Of a stretch of DNA of 64,000 nt, positions 22,725-33,088 are shown piece after piece (the first letter of the stretch is position 1; every line of letters starts with the position of its first letter). The notes under the pieces were generated by a model. That model searched no databases and was not told where the DNA came from. It saw only the letters and a list, made by a program, of their open reading frames with translations. Origin of the DNA: Schizochytrium sp. TIO01. Its lineage: Eukaryota; Sar; Bigyra; Thraustochytrida; Thraustochytriidae. A program made the position numbers and the translations under genes. The stretch spans positions 208,501-272,500 of the forward strand of contig SMSO01000004.1 in assembly GCA_004764695.1 (NCBI GenBank), read 5' to 3'.

Positions 22725-23531
22725 TCAGGTCGCAGGCCGCACGATAGCAGCCACTGCAGCAGCTGCAGGTATGATGTCATCATTGGGGTTTTCAATGACA
22801 AGGTTCGCTTTTTTCTCTGGGTTTGCCGCGATGATCTCCCGCATGTTAAGCTCATCACTGGCACGTACGCGCTCCATTGTCCTTTCTAGAGTCCAACCAA
22901 AAGCCGCTGCATTTCGCACAGCCGTCCTATGCACGGCTGTTTCCACGTCCACCTTCACGTACCACGTCTCGTCAAAGAGCGCACCAATCCGAGGCCAGAC
23001 CTCTGGGCTATCTAGCAGCAAGTAGTTACCCTCCACCAGGACGATGCGGTCTTGGCGAGGATCCACTGATATTGCTCCCTCACTTGGATCGCCAATTTCA
23101 TGAGACCAAGCTGGAAAGAGGTGCACTTTCCCAGGTTCATGCGCAAGAGCCTCAAGGTCTCCGAGGAGTTTGCAAGCGTCAAATGTGAAGGCTGCACCAC
23201 GTCTGAAATGGGCCTGTGCAGGATCCGGAAAAGTGTCAAGTTGGGCTTTGGAGAAATGATAACCATCCATGGGCAGGCACGTGGCGCCAACGCCAAGCTC
23301 TTCTCGAATCATCTTCGCACAAAGCGTTGCTAGTGTTGATTTTCCAGCGCCCGGAACGCCAGCAATTCCCACAAGGTAGGGTCTCAGAGTGCCAACCTTC
23401 CCACCTTCCGAACCTTCGCTAGTATCTGCCTCTCCATGTTGATTGTGACGCTCCTCGAGAGCGGCCTCCTCCCAGCCCCGGGCGCGAGCACATACGCCCT
23501 TGGCTACGCTGCGAATCTTGTCGATATCCAT
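22725..23531 (-). CDS. P-loop kinase of the uridine kinase / YFH7 family
   Basis: 268 residues from ATG 23531 (MDIDKIRS); the frame upstream begins at TTG. Walker A is GVPGAGKST (58-66). The motif MDGYHFSKAQLD-x-F-P-D-P followed by F-R-R-G-A-A-F-T-F-D is the hallmark of the YFH7-like branch of the uridine kinase/phosphoribulokinase/pantothenate kinase group. A second acid (LVEGNYLLLD) marks Walker B. Closest characterised relatives include yeast YFH7 and sugar or nucleoside kinases with unclear substrates, so I do not name a substrate. The protein lacks a targeting signal and should be cytosolic. GC content is higher than in the flanks. An Ala-rich C-terminus ends in AAAAVAAIV. Confidence 0.85.
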   Translation of the reverse strand: MDIDKIRSVAKGVCARARGWEEAALEERHNQHGEADTSEGSEGGKVGTLRPYLVGIAGVPGAGKSTLATLCAKMIREELGVGATCLPMDGYHFSKAQLDTFPDPAQAHFRRGAAFTFDACKLLGDLEALAHEPGKVHLFPAWSHEIGDPSEGAISVDPRQDRIVLVEGNYLLLDSPEVWPRIGALFDETWYVKVDVETAVHRTAVRNAAAFGWTLERTMERVRASDELNMREIIAANPEKKANLVIENPNDDIIPAAAAVAAIVRPAT

Positions 23532-25003
23532 GGCGTGAGCTTCCTGCGTGCACCCGAAAGGCAACGCAACAGGCGTGGCTTTCGTGAATCCGGAACTGGT
23601 TTTAGTATAAACTTGGAAAATCTGGCCATAATAGAGTTCTTGGTGTGGAAAATCTTAGGTAATGACCATTATATTGCCAAGTAAAAGAACTCGATGTAGG
23701 CCCACGAATGAGGCTCAAGTAACCCAGTAGCAGCAGGCGAAAGGCATTGTGAATCTAAAAGTTGTTGTGCCTCGCTAGGAATGAGCAGCATATCGATGAT
23801 TGACTTGCCATGGCATTTATATCTTTGATAGCGTTCATGAGTTGAGGTCAAGATTCGTTGGATTGTTTGAAATTCCGGTGTAAGGTCGAGCCGGATAAAC
23901 TGAGAAACCCAAGAGCTGTGATCGGGGCGAAAAAGACATAGGCATACTTTGTCGCGATGTTCATGGCTGCGTTAAAAGAGGTTGATTCTATGTTTCGCTT
24001 CCTCCTGAGTATGAAGGTTAAGTATGCCATCTTCAACATCTTCAAAGATCAAATTTGACTGAGAGATCACAGGTTCTTAAAGTCAATGCAAAATGGGAAT
24101 ATCTTTTGCTCTTGATCAAGTATGTTGTACGCTATCCATTTGTACGCCTGGCTTTAATTTCATCGCACATTACGCTCTTGAGAAGTTCCCTTTTTGCAAA
24201 AAAAGAAAAAGAAAAAGAAAAAGACCAAAGATTTCTTGCGAAAGCTTCGAATAGCTTGCAGAATTTGTCTTTACAAGCAGACATCACGAACCAATCTCTT
24301 GAAACTGATTCTATCCTAAAGCTACCCTAGTGTTGCTATACAAAGGACAAGGATGTTGAACTCAGCTTGCTTTTAAATGACAATCACAGATTATACCGAG
24401 AACACAAAGCTATTCGATCATAAACATGAAAGATCTATTACAATTCGACTGTGGATCTTCATTTTCGAGCTCTAGTAATTAGCTAATATACATGCCTTAC
24501 AATCTTGGTGAACTAAATTTCGTTGCGTACTTACAATCTACACATGAAAAAAATATGACGTCTAGTTACCTTCTCCCACATGTTGAGTAGATAAGAGCTG
24601 CCGTTGGAGCAAAGATAACAAATAGCGAAACGCTGCGTTGATTTGCCTAGCCTTTAATATTCACCCTGTATCCACAAAACGACATCATATCATTTCCCTT
24701 GGACTGTGCATGCATGCCTAAGAACGAATTTTGTATTGCGTCTCCCGACAATAACAATTAAAAGCAGTCCCTAAGAAGGTCATGATTGATGATGAAAAAA
24801 ATAAAATAAAAAGACACGTAAGCAGTCAAAGAGTCCGTCATAGCAAATTAAACCCACCAAACACCGAATCTTTGCTGCCTCGGGCGTAGCTTGGGCTGCT
24901 TGTCCCGAGTTTGGCTGCACCTTTATCTTCTGGATTGTTTTTGAGTGCTTATTCTTCTTCTATCTTTGATTTGTCAACCTCTTCTAGGTGTGCCGCCGCG
25001 GCC
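23532..25003. other. Intergenic between divergent genes
   Basis: About 1.5 kb, AT-rich, with a short GAAAAA tandem tract at 24199-24226. It holds the promoters of the kinase gene (minus) and the membrane-protein gene (plus). Frame before 25004 is open but starts at TTG. No gene recognised. Confidence 0.5.
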
Positions 25004-26869
25004 ATGAACTTGCTGGCTCCGGCATGGCGCTTGCTCATGGCTTGCGTGCCTTCGTTCTACACTCGTCTCCACCGCGGTCATTTTGTGAAGGCACTTCGAT
25101 TCCTTGTGGAGCTTCTAGTGGCGTACGAAATTACGCGATGCTTGTGTTTCGTGGCGAGGTATCAGGATATTTTCGCAGAGCTGGAGCTGACTTCATGCAT
25201 CGAGGAGACCGTTTCCACATTCCCTTCAGACCTCCAAATCCAAGTCCGCAGCGGACGATTTTACTTCACACAGGCATCTCCCATAATTCTTGACGTGCCT
25301 CGATGCGTTGGGGACGGTATTTCACTCTTCGCATCGTACATGAGCCACGGTGCTGTATTTCCGGAGGAGATTTGGACAATGGTGGCCCCAATCGTGGTCC
25401 TCTTTGACCGCGATGACTACTTTGGCTCTGCTCTCGAGCACGTCTCGGTTCCAAGAATCTTTGAGGCAATCCAAAAGCAGGGCCTCATTGTCAACAATGC
25501 AGACGGAATGGATGAGGACTATCTTGGCAACATGATCCTCGCAGATTATGAGGCAGTGTTTCTCACCATTGGTCGTAGTGAAGCTTACTTGCTCGACATC
25601 GTTCCAGTAACCGCGCTTGTCGAATCTGCCCTTTATGCCATAAGCGAAGATTACACCTCCAGTAATGACGGCGGTTTGAATCCTGCTATCATAAAGGTTT
25701 CTCGACGAAGTCTCCATACGGTGGCTCGTCAGCTTCAGGATCAACTGCAGGAGGACTTGTGGCTAAAGATTTTAGTCTATGGCCCCTTCTTCGCAGCGAC
25801 GATGATCTGTGGGTTTATTATTAGCCTCATCATGAGCTTTGACTTGCTAATAACCTCCACCATTATTTACGTTCTTGTGCGCAAGGGTATCGTGTCAGCC
25901 AGCTTCCGCTTCTGGACTGTGCGGCAGCACTTTCGTCCGATCATTGCGGATGAGGACAATTTGGATCAAGATTATAACTTCTCAGATCTCTCAGATGCCG
26001 ACGCCCAAGCTGAGCAGGGACTTTTAATCATGGAGTATAACGCTGCAGTTGCAGATAATATGGGTGCTGACGGGGTATTTGCAAACCTCTCTGATGCTTA
26101 CTTTGTCACTTTGGCTATTCACACGGCGACTTTGGCACTTTTGGTTGATGCAGTGTTCCCCTTTATGATTGGAAATGCTGTTGGTCTTGGAGCCATCGTG
26201 CACATGGTCCTTTCGCTAGTTGTTGTGCGCTATTTTGCGCTCCCAGGTGTTCTCATGGACCGATTTACGCTCCCTAGACTCCAAAGTCGACGTAGAGTAG
26301 CAGCACGCATTCGGAGTCAGCAAGCTGCTGCTTCTTCTGCTACGGTAGAAAACGCTTCGGCTGCAGCAGCCGCCGCAGCCGCTGCAGCATATTCATTTGT
26401 TCCTCGCGAGCGCCTGATCCGTGATGGCTGGTCTCATTACCGGCTTGCTCAAGGAAGGATTGAGGAAACCCTGCGCTCACCCGCACTGTCGTTAAATACA
26501 AAGCTTGCAACGGTCATTGCAACAATGCAAAATCTTCGAAAAAATGTCTTGGAGAGCAAGGTTCATATTTTACATTCATGGTCATCGCTGAATGGATCAC
26601 GTGATCCAATTGGAGGGCCAGGTTTTGTCTATGGGCTCTCGTTCACCAGTGGCGCTTGGATACTACTCGGGTGGTATGATCATCCATGCAGTGAACGTGG
26701 AATTAAGGCATTAACTACATATCCGGGATTGGTTCACATTTCTGATAAGGAAATCCCAGACTCGCTGCTCCCCAGCGAGGAAGAGATTGGTTGCTTATCG
26801 TCTACTCTTCATGATCTAAAGCAGCAGCTTCATAAGCTTGTTGATGCTCCTTCCCAGTTCACATCATAA
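25004..26869 (+). CDS. Multi-pass membrane protein, DUF1189-like
   Basis: 621 residues from ATG 25004 in a GCCATGA context; the frame extends 31 codons upstream only to a TTG. A first hydrophobic helix (about 24-46) follows a PSFYTRLHRGHFVKAL lead. A soluble loop of about 200 residues comes next, with DLQIQVRSGRFYF strand-like segments. Two further hydrophobic clusters at about 251-290 and 365-415 probably hold four helices. A polyalanine tract (A9-A11) lies near 455, and the tail is soluble. The order short helix, loop, helix cluster recalls bacterial DUF1189 membrane proteins, but the similarity is faint and tentative. No enzyme motif is visible. The protein is probably in an internal or plasma membrane; function unknown. 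Confidence 0.6.
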   Translation: MNLLAPAWRLLMACVPSFYTRLHRGHFVKALRFLVELLVAYEITRCLCFVARYQDIFAELELTSCIEETVSTFPSDLQIQVRSGRFYFTQASPIILDVPRCVGDGISLFASYMSHGAVFPEEIWTMVAPIVVLFDRDDYFGSALEHVSVPRIFEAIQKQGLIVNNADGMDEDYLGNMILADYEAVFLTIGRSEAYLLDIVPVTALVESALYAISEDYTSSNDGGLNPAIIKVSRRSLHTVARQLQDQLQEDLWLKILVYGPFFAATMICGFIISLIMSFDLLITSTIIYVLVRKGIVSASFRFWTVRQHFRPIIADEDNLDQDYNFSDLSDADAQAEQGLLIMEYNAAVADNMGADGVFANLSDAYFVTLAIHTATLALLVDAVFPFMIGNAVGLGAIVHMVLSLVVVRYFALPGVLMDRFTLPRLQSRRRVAARIRSQQAAASSATVENASAAAAAAAAAAYSFVPRERLIRDGWSHYRLAQGRIEETLRSPALSLNTKLATVIATMQNLRKNVLESKVHILHSWSSLNGSRDPIGGPGFVYGLSFTSGAWILLGWYDHPCSERGIKALTTYPGLVHISDKEIPDSLLPSEEEIGCLSSTLHDLKQQLHKLVDAPSQFTS

Positions 26870-27269
26870 TAAGCGGCCCACTGTTACATGATAGTTCTTT
26901 TTCTTATTAACCTTGTTACATTCCACGTGTTGACGTATGTATCAAGCATTCAGTTTTTGTATTCTTCAACGCAACAAAGTACCTTCCAAGAACTGGAGAG
27001 AATCACATCTATTGAATCTCTCTTTTATAATTTCTTTGTTTCCCTTATTATTCCGTGTAAATTGTGTGTTTTCTTAACTTACAAGGATGTTTTTTCTATT
27101 ATCATATGTTATGAAACGATTCGAAAGTACCCAGGCAGATTCAGCGAGTCTGAATTTCACAATTATCAAAGAAAAACTCTCGACGTCAATCTTAATTATT
27201 ATCTATCTGTACATTGAACAGGGCCAAGCGTGTTTATAATAAAATAGAACTAATTTATTCGGTTGAATA
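26870..27269. other. Intergenic between convergent genes
   Basis: AT-rich 400 bp holding the two 3' ends. A 109-codon ORF at 26888-27217 is hydrophobic only because the DNA is T-rich; not called. Confidence 0.6.
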
Positions 27270-29783
27270 TTATTTGCCTAGCGCGAGATTGTCTTCGAGC
27301 GTGGTGTCAAGCTCGTACCCATAGTGCTGAGCTAGATTAAAAACCTCAGTTGCGATGTTCGCGTCCATCTCATGAAGTTCTGTCCAAGTTACATCAGGAA
27401 GTCTTTGCTTTTCTTTATCAGGTGAGGTATGGAATTTTGCTCGCGGCATGGAACGTGGAAGTGCAGTTGTATCAATTCCCTCAAGACGTAAAGCTTTCAC
27501 AAGCACCGCAGGGTCAACGTCTTCAAGACGCACATGAGTGTTGCTTGGGTAATTATGTTCGATAAGCTTGTTCCACTCAAGCCAATAAATTGCTGAGCGC
27601 TCAAGACTTTCAAATGGTAGGTCTGGTGACATACGGGGAAGAAACTTCTGTGCAAACACCCAACTTCTTTCGTCATTCTTTGCGCCACGTGCGAGCGACC
27701 GATCACCCTTCCCGCAGAAGCATCTGCGAGTACTGCTCATCACTTTTAGTGGATGCCGCGTCAAGTGTACAACAGGGCTAAACATGGGTTTATCTGCCGG
27801 AATCATGGCCCTGATCTTCTTTCGCAAGATGTTTGAAGATTTGAACTCGAAAGGATATAATGATGTCTCAACAGCGTATAACCAGGACACACTTACATGC
27901 GCTGTTTGAACTTGCTCATGCACTGCACTAACGCCTATCGAGCGAAGGTACTCCATGAGAGATAAGGTACCACTGCGACCACAGCCAGTGATGAGAGGGA
28001 TTTGACTAGACGAATCAACAGGAATAACCTGCGGAGTCATCGCCAGCGTGTCGGACTGCGTCACACTTGTCCTAGAAGATGGGTGTGTAGTAGTAGTAGT
28101 AGTAGTAGTAGATTCACTCTGGGCAGGGCTAGAGGAAATGGAGGGTACACCAATGGGGTTCCCTAAAGATTTCACAGTCGTCATCGGGTTCGTACGTTTC
28201 GTAAAAGTTGATCGAGATGAGGTTGGCAAGGCTGACTTTGCTTTGGCACAAGTTGATTCCAAATCATGTGTTTGCCCAGTATCACTTGAGTACTTTGAGA
28301 GGATCGTACAATCTACCTTGGCAGCAATGTTGGTCCAATATGCACGACGCCACACAAGCAACTCCTGTTGGATGGCGTCTGCCTTCGGCAAAATTTGTGT
28401 CATTGTCTCTTCAAGCTCGCTCCAATCATTCAAAACGACAATGGGGGCTCCACTGTCAAGCAGCGGCTTGAAAGCGTCCTGGCAAGGATGAGCATTGTAT
28501 TCTTCATCTCGTACTAAGATTGGGATTGAACCACTATCAATCGCTTCAAAGATACGAAAGGCTTCTGGATTGGTTCCAGCAGGGCACAAAGTGAACGTTG
28601 AATCAAGAACAGCAGCCCTGTATTCTTGTGGAGATACGTAACTTTGAGTCATGGCATCCTTCTTCCAGGCCGGGGCTACGTTGACAAATCCTCGAGAAAG
28701 AATTCCCGTTGCTTTAGCTCCGTCCTCGAGAATCTTAGCAAGTACCCTTCGAGAATTACTTGTCAAAGCTCCGGCAAAGTTGAAAACGTACTTGCGACTA
28801 CTCGGTGGCCTGATTTCGCTGGCGGTGACAGCTTGGAATTCAAATCGTGAACCAAGCGGCAGATAGTCCGACGTAAATTTATTTGTGTAGTACTGGCGCA
28901 TTGGCACGGCAGGAGTTTGGCCTCCACACAAAGACAGGAGGCACTTGCAATATTCATCCCCTACAACAAATGTTGTCTGTCCTGGTGTGGCTACAGTACG
29001 TGGAGTGAGTCCCTTCTGAAAAGCTAGATTCAGACGTGGCCACTGCGGCTGACATGGCTCCGCAGGTGGCAAAGAGGTGGAGCTGATTGCACCGCTTGTG
29101 ATATATTGATCTAGTTGATCCCGAAGCATGGGTGCCATAACAAATTCGAGTTTGCTGCCAAACTCTCGTAGACCATTGCGCACAAACAAGGAGGCGACAC
29201 GCGGATTGGGACCCTGCACGCAAACCTTGATAGATTCTGCCGTTTGGTCCATAGAATCCAAGTCGTCTACATTGATATGAAATCCTGAGCTATCTTCAAT
29301 CTCTTCCGTATCCACAATTTCCTTATCGAATTCCCCAATAGGTGCTTCCATAGGGTCCTCTCGCGGTTGATCATCTAGGTCCTCGTTGCTGTCTAGGTCA
29401 ACATCCTTTGCTTCAAGGTTTTCTGCGCCAAGATCATTCCCACGCTCCTGCGATTGACTGCCCTTCCAAAACTCTGAATTTATATCCTTTGACTTTGACG
29501 AATCTAGAGTGCTCAATGCTGAAGGAGAGCTTGAATTCTGCATCACAAGCCAGAACACGACCGCCAGAGCGGCTAGAATCATCAAGGCTTTTTTTCTGGA
29601 GGCTACCATCCCCAGTTGCTGTTGCGAGGAGACTGAGTTTCCAGGGTTTCTGTTTGAGTTCTTATCGTAGTCATAAATCTGATTCTCGGCATCTGGTCTC
29701 CTCGGGCTTTGTGAGCGGGGCCTCTCGTTTTCCGAAGAACCTGAATCAGAGTCTACTCGCCTGCGAGGTCTCAGGGAGGCCAT
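27270..29783 (-). CDS. Type II membrane glycosyltransferase-sulfotransferase fusion
   Basis: 837 residues from ATG 29783. A basic, Arg/Ser-rich cytosolic tail is followed by one transmembrane helix (about 66-82), the Golgi type II layout, then an acidic stem. The central region (about 330-490) matches exostosin/GT47-type enzymes: NFAGAL, a Y-x-x-A-V-L-x-S-T-F-T-L-C-P-A-G motif, and P-E-A-F-R-I-F-E-A-x-x-x-G-S-I-P-I, the nucleotide-sugar-binding part. After a Ser/Thr-rich linker (a TAG trinucleotide repeat at 28088-28111 encodes polythreonine) comes a PAPS-dependent sulfotransferase-like domain (about 590-810). It has the P-loop GCGRSGTLSLMEYL and the 3'-phosphate motif HLTRHPLKVMSSTRR. Inferred role: one Golgi protein that both extends and sulfates a glycan, fitting a cell wall or scale polysaccharide. 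The acceptor is unknown. Confidence 0.8.
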   Translation of the reverse strand: MASLRPRRRVDSDSGSSENERPRSQSPRRPDAENQIYDYDKNSNRNPGNSVSSQQQLGMVASRKKALMILAALAVVFWLVMQNSSSPSALSTLDSSKSKDINSEFWKGSQSQERGNDLGAENLEAKDVDLDSNEDLDDQPREDPMEAPIGEFDKEIVDTEEIEDSSGFHINVDDLDSMDQTAESIKVCVQGPNPRVASLFVRNGLREFGSKLEFVMAPMLRDQLDQYITSGAISSTSLPPAEPCQPQWPRLNLAFQKGLTPRTVATPGQTTFVVGDEYCKCLLSLCGGQTPAVPMRQYYTNKFTSDYLPLGSRFEFQAVTASEIRPPSSRKYVFNFAGALTSNSRRVLAKILEDGAKATGILSRGFVNVAPAWKKDAMTQSYVSPQEYRAAVLDSTFTLCPAGTNPEAFRIFEAIDSGSIPILVRDEEYNAHPCQDAFKPLLDSGAPIVVLNDWSELEETMTQILPKADAIQQELLVWRRAYWTNIAAKVDCTILSKYSSDTGQTHDLESTCAKAKSALPTSSRSTFTKRTNPMTTVKSLGNPIGVPSISSSPAQSESTTTTTTTTHPSSRTSVTQSDTLAMTPQVIPVDSSSQIPLITGCGRSGTLSLMEYLRSIGVSAVHEQVQTAHVSVSWLYAVETSLYPFEFKSSNILRKKIRAMIPADKPMFSPVVHLTRHPLKVMSSTRRCFCGKGDRSLARGAKNDERSWVFAQKFLPRMSPDLPFESLERSAIYWLEWNKLIEHNYPSNTHVRLEDVDPAVLVKALRLEGIDTTALPRSMPRAKFHTSPDKEKQRLPDVTWTELHEMDANIATEVFNLAQHYGYELDTTLEDNLALGK
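28088..28111. repeat. Trinucleotide repeat (TAG)8 in coding sequence
   Basis: Eight TAG units on the plus strand, read as ACT codons on the minus strand. They encode the polythreonine linker between the glycosyltransferase and sulfotransferase domains. Confidence 0.95.
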
Positions 29784-30286
29784 GGTATTGGCCCACAGAG
29801 TTCTGCTTTCGGCCCAAAGCGAGCAGAAACCTCAGGTCTTCACAGACAGCCCTGCCCTAGTGTCCAAGCCTTCCACTTCGCCTCGAGCGAAGCGAATTTG
29901 AATGATAGTGCCTGCCAAAAACTTGAAGCTGCGTTCGCAATAGAGTCGATATTCGATCCAATGGCAAACTACAGAAAACCTAACTTTTTTATCATTCTTC
30001 TTGTTACCTGCACTACTACTTGAGGGCCTATGTAGGCGGCCACCTACTGTTTTGATTAAGTGAGAACAACCCAAAATCGATTCTCATGAACAATGGGAAT
30101 CATAACTTTCAAAGTTAAAAAACAACTTCTTGAATTTTTATTTTAACTACAACCATGTCTTAATTATGACTCCTGGCCCGGGTGATAGCTAGCATGCTAT
30201 TGAGGAAAAGTTGCGACCAAATCGCTAGTTTAAGGGTCTGAGGATACTACCGAGGCATCGTAGACATCATCGATTTGTAGGTGGCA
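29784..30286. other. Shared upstream region of divergent genes
   Basis: About 500 bp between the GT-sulfotransferase gene (minus) and the small membrane protein (plus), likely serving as a bidirectional promoter. No specific motif is identified. Confidence 0.5.
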
Positions 30287-31051
30287 ATGAGACATGCAGC
30301 TTCACTCCTCGTATTGGTATTCTTGGGCACACTCTGTGCGAGTTTGTCAGAAGATGCTGTGCTCGTTAAAGACGATGCAGTAAGAAGAGAAGAAGTTAGC
30401 TTGCAAGTTTTAGAGCCTGGGGTAGAGCTGCTGCGACAATCGTGTACCTGGGGTGCGACAAGGAGGTTTGCGATCGCTAAAAACCTTCCGGTAAATGCTG
30501 CATTTGAGGTACGTGTCTCGTACTTATCAACAACTCCAGCAGTCTTTGCATTTGATCTTCTTGACGATGCAGGTGAAGATGTTTCAGATCAACTTAAACA
30601 TATAGTACACAAAAGATTACACCAGAAGCAATCAGGGCACGAGAGCGAGAGCGAGAGCGAGGAAAAAACCGAACTTCGTCTCAGAAGAAGACAACTCAAT
30701 ACAGAGCGGTTTCGGATAATAACCGATGTCAATGGTTGTGTTGTGCGGGAAAGCAGTCCAGATGGCGTGGCACGAAAGCCAATTCTGGCAATTAGTGTGA
30801 TCCCGGAAGGGGTCTTAGCATTTGGGGCCCAACAAGAAGAGCATCTAGTCTTTAACATTGTTATGGACCGTTTATATATAATGAATTCAGTTCCAGAGAA
30901 GGCGCTAAGTATGATCATCTGGGGTGTAGTTTGTGTGACATTTGCGCTTGCGTGTTTGGCACCCTTCGTGCATAGACTGCTAACTACTCATCAGTATCAA
31001 ATTGATACTAGCATGGCTCCCAGCGTAAATAACGAAGCTAGAAAGCGATGA
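30287..31051 (+). CDS. Small type I membrane protein of unknown function
   Basis: 254 residues from ATG 30287 (two codons upstream the frame starts at GTG). A cleavable signal peptide is evident (MRHAASLLVLVFLGTLCA, cut likely near residue 20). The luminal part is about 180 residues. One membrane helix (about 205-227, IIWGVVCVTFALACLAPF) precedes a short cytosolic tail. The luminal region begins with an E-V-R-V-S-Y-L strand and a FAFDLL strand, as in a beta-sandwich. A charged hinge rich in ESES and KTELRLRRRQLNTERF follows. The latter recalls a conserved R-R-L-L-N-T-E-K motif of an uncharacterised plant/animal ER membrane protein family, but I cannot name it with confidence. The RRRQ site could be a processing site. 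Probably an ER or secretory-pathway protein. Confidence 0.65.
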   Translation: MRHAASLLVLVFLGTLCASLSEDAVLVKDDAVRREEVSLQVLEPGVELLRQSCTWGATRRFAIAKNLPVNAAFEVRVSYLSTTPAVFAFDLLDDAGEDVSDQLKHIVHKRLHQKQSGHESESESEEKTELRLRRRQLNTERFRIITDVNGCVVRESSPDGVARKPILAISVIPEGVLAFGAQQEEHLVFNIVMDRLYIMNSVPEKALSMIIWGVVCVTFALACLAPFVHRLLTTHQYQIDTSMAPSVNNEARKR

Positions 31052-31424
31052 AACTATACAATTAATTAATTGAAGGAGAAAGAATCAGGGTCTCAAAAAA
31101 TATCATTCCACTTTAACCGAGGTTCGGATCATATGTGTGAGATTAGGGATACTCAAATGAATTGATCCTCTCCGATAGTATTCTATACTAACCCTTTTCG
31201 TCGTTTTGCGATGCTAAAATCCTATGTTATTCAAGAGCATACATAAGTATTGGCCCACGGAATGGATCCTGCAAAGTTTGTTTGTTGTTCAGCGAGTTTG
31301 CTTAAGACTTGTTGAAGGGTTTCACAGCTGCCTTCTTTGACAGACAGATTTACTCGTGCCAATCTATTCGATAGTGTGCGCGCATGGTCCAACGTCTCAT
31401 TTACAAAGCCTCGATGTCAATTGA
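31052..31424. other. Intergenic between convergent genes
   Basis: 373 bp holding the 3' ends of the small membrane protein and the cyclophilin gene. Nothing else seen. Confidence 0.6.
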
Positions 31425-32315
31425 TCAAGCGCGTTTGACTTCAGGGCGTTGAATCATTCGTGCACAAAAGTAGCACGTCAAGAAGGTCAAGATTACTGCA
31501 AGCGCATATAGAAATAGAACTGTTGAGTCATTGTAAGCTACAGCTTCTGCCATCGCCTCAGTAACTGCAGCGATGACCTCCTTCGTTGACTGAATTTTAG
31601 CCTCATCGTCGTTGAGGGAAGCCTTAGGTTCTTCCTGAAGACGCTCGCAGAACGTGAGATAATCCAGCTTTGGGAATTCACGATCCAGATACTCAATGCC
31701 TTGATTCCACAGCTTATTAACATCGACGCCATTGCGATTAAAAGGGGCCATATCACCATACTCTGTATTGATCTTTGAGACGATGTCGACATAGTCTTGC
31801 GGCAGGACATACGCAAATGGTGTTTCCCATGGCTCCTTTCCGAGATGAGGCCATGCATGGTCTGTGAGTGCAATAAACATTTGCATTGATCTTGAGTTCT
31901 TTCCATTTCCAGCAAAGGCTAGTGTACCGCGGCGTATCCTGATGCCCTGTTTGGGGTCGTCTTGGATGGTTGCCGAGGACCATTTCCGGTTCGCTAATTG
32001 GTTTTTCGAGATACCAAACTGAACAAGGAAATCATGAACGGCGCGAAACATAGGTGCACCATTGAAAAAACCTTCGTCAACCAGCTGCAAAAACCTCTCG
32101 GCTCCGAGCGGCGCCCATTCTGGCACCACTACAATCTGGAAACGTCCTTTGTTGCCCAGTTGGCACTGCACAAGCACCACATCCTCGTCTGAATGTGCCA
32201 CAGGTTCGCGTTCTTGATCAAACGAACTTTCTAGTCCTCGCACATGACCAACATTATCACCACAAACCAGCGAAAAAGCGCAAGCGGTGGCTGCTACAGC
32301 GCTCCAAATCCGCAT
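31425..32315 (-). CDS. Membrane-anchored cyclophilin-type peptidyl-prolyl isomerase
   Basis: 296 residues from ATG 32315. A signal peptide (MRIWSAVAATACAFSLVCG) targets it to the secretory pathway. The cyclophilin fold spans about 45-215, with APLGAERFLQLVDEGFF, the F-R-x-V-x-x-F-x-V-Q-F-G active-site strand (FRAVHDFLVQFG), RGTLAFAGNG and SMQMFIALTDHAWPH. The catalytic Arg and the QxF-type pocket residues are present, though the usual G-F-M-x-Q segment is changed to FLVQFG. The canonical W for cyclosporin binding is replaced by H in the HAWPHLG segment. One transmembrane helix (about 263-287) is near the C-terminus, with the short tail RPEVKRA on the cytosolic side. It likely assists proline isomerisation of luminal or membrane proteins. 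It shares its upstream region with the TMEM129-like gene. Confidence 0.85.
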   Translation of the reverse strand: MRIWSAVAATACAFSLVCGDNVGHVRGLESSFDQEREPVAHSDEDVVLVQCQLGNKGRFQIVVVPEWAPLGAERFLQLVDEGFFNGAPMFRAVHDFLVQFGISKNQLANRKWSSATIQDDPKQGIRIRRGTLAFAGNGKNSRSMQMFIALTDHAWPHLGKEPWETPFAYVLPQDYVDIVSKINTEYGDMAPFNRNGVDVNKLWNQGIEYLDREFPKLDYLTFCERLQEEPKASLNDDEAKIQSTKEVIAAVTEAMAEAVAYNDSTVLFLYALAVILTFLTCYFCARMIQRPEVKRA

Positions 32316-33088
32316 CTTGAATGTGATCGGGGTCTGGAGATTACTAGGTCCGCAAAATCCACTTCACTTCCTGCTGCCCTACTTGAATAAAATATAACAA
32401 TAATAATAAGAAGAAAATAATTTCCCATTCTTTTTAATTCTTTGACGCAGTATTCAATTGGTTATAGACGAAATACTTTACTTGTGCAATCCAAAGTATT
32501 CGCTATATCGGATTTGCAGGCTGTATTCTCTACTTTCAGGGCGCCTATAGCCCACTTGCGGCTGAAAGTCTATTGTGAAGCAGGTCAAACTTCGCCCAAA
32601 ATGTGAACTATAAATTGTGTGAAGTGGAGTATATTCCAACCAAAGCGTATTTTAGGTTCGTCAAGTTGGTTATAGATCTTGAAAAGCTCTGCCCTGTTCC
32701 TTCGTTTCTTTGGGGACGTGAGATCCCCGCGAGCAAATCGCAATTGGGACGCAGCGAGCACAGCGGCGCCGAGCGAATCTGGCGCGGGTGGGCAAGAGTC
32801 TGAGGGCCTGGCCAGCTGCGGTGCAGGGACGGCTGTCGCTGGTGCGCAAATTTGCTGCCCTCATCGGCCTCGTGTCACAACGAGGTCATCTTTTTCGGGC
32901 TAGCAAGGCGCGATCGGTAGCAGAGAATCCGTGTGCCAAACAATACTAAATAAAGACCGCCTCAAAACCACGGGTGATTCGGGTTTGTGAGAGTAGCTGA
33001 CCTCTTGTAAAGGTACATCTCAAATCAATTTGTAGTTAAGAGTCCTGAGGCCGTCACATTTCCTGTTCATAGCTTTTAGAAACAAATC
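32316..33088. other. Divergent upstream region with GC-rich island
   Basis: 773 bp between the cyclophilin (minus) and jacalin-RING (plus) genes. About 32710-32890 is clearly GC-rich within AT-rich flanks and could be a shared promoter element. No ORF with a domain. Confidence 0.5.
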
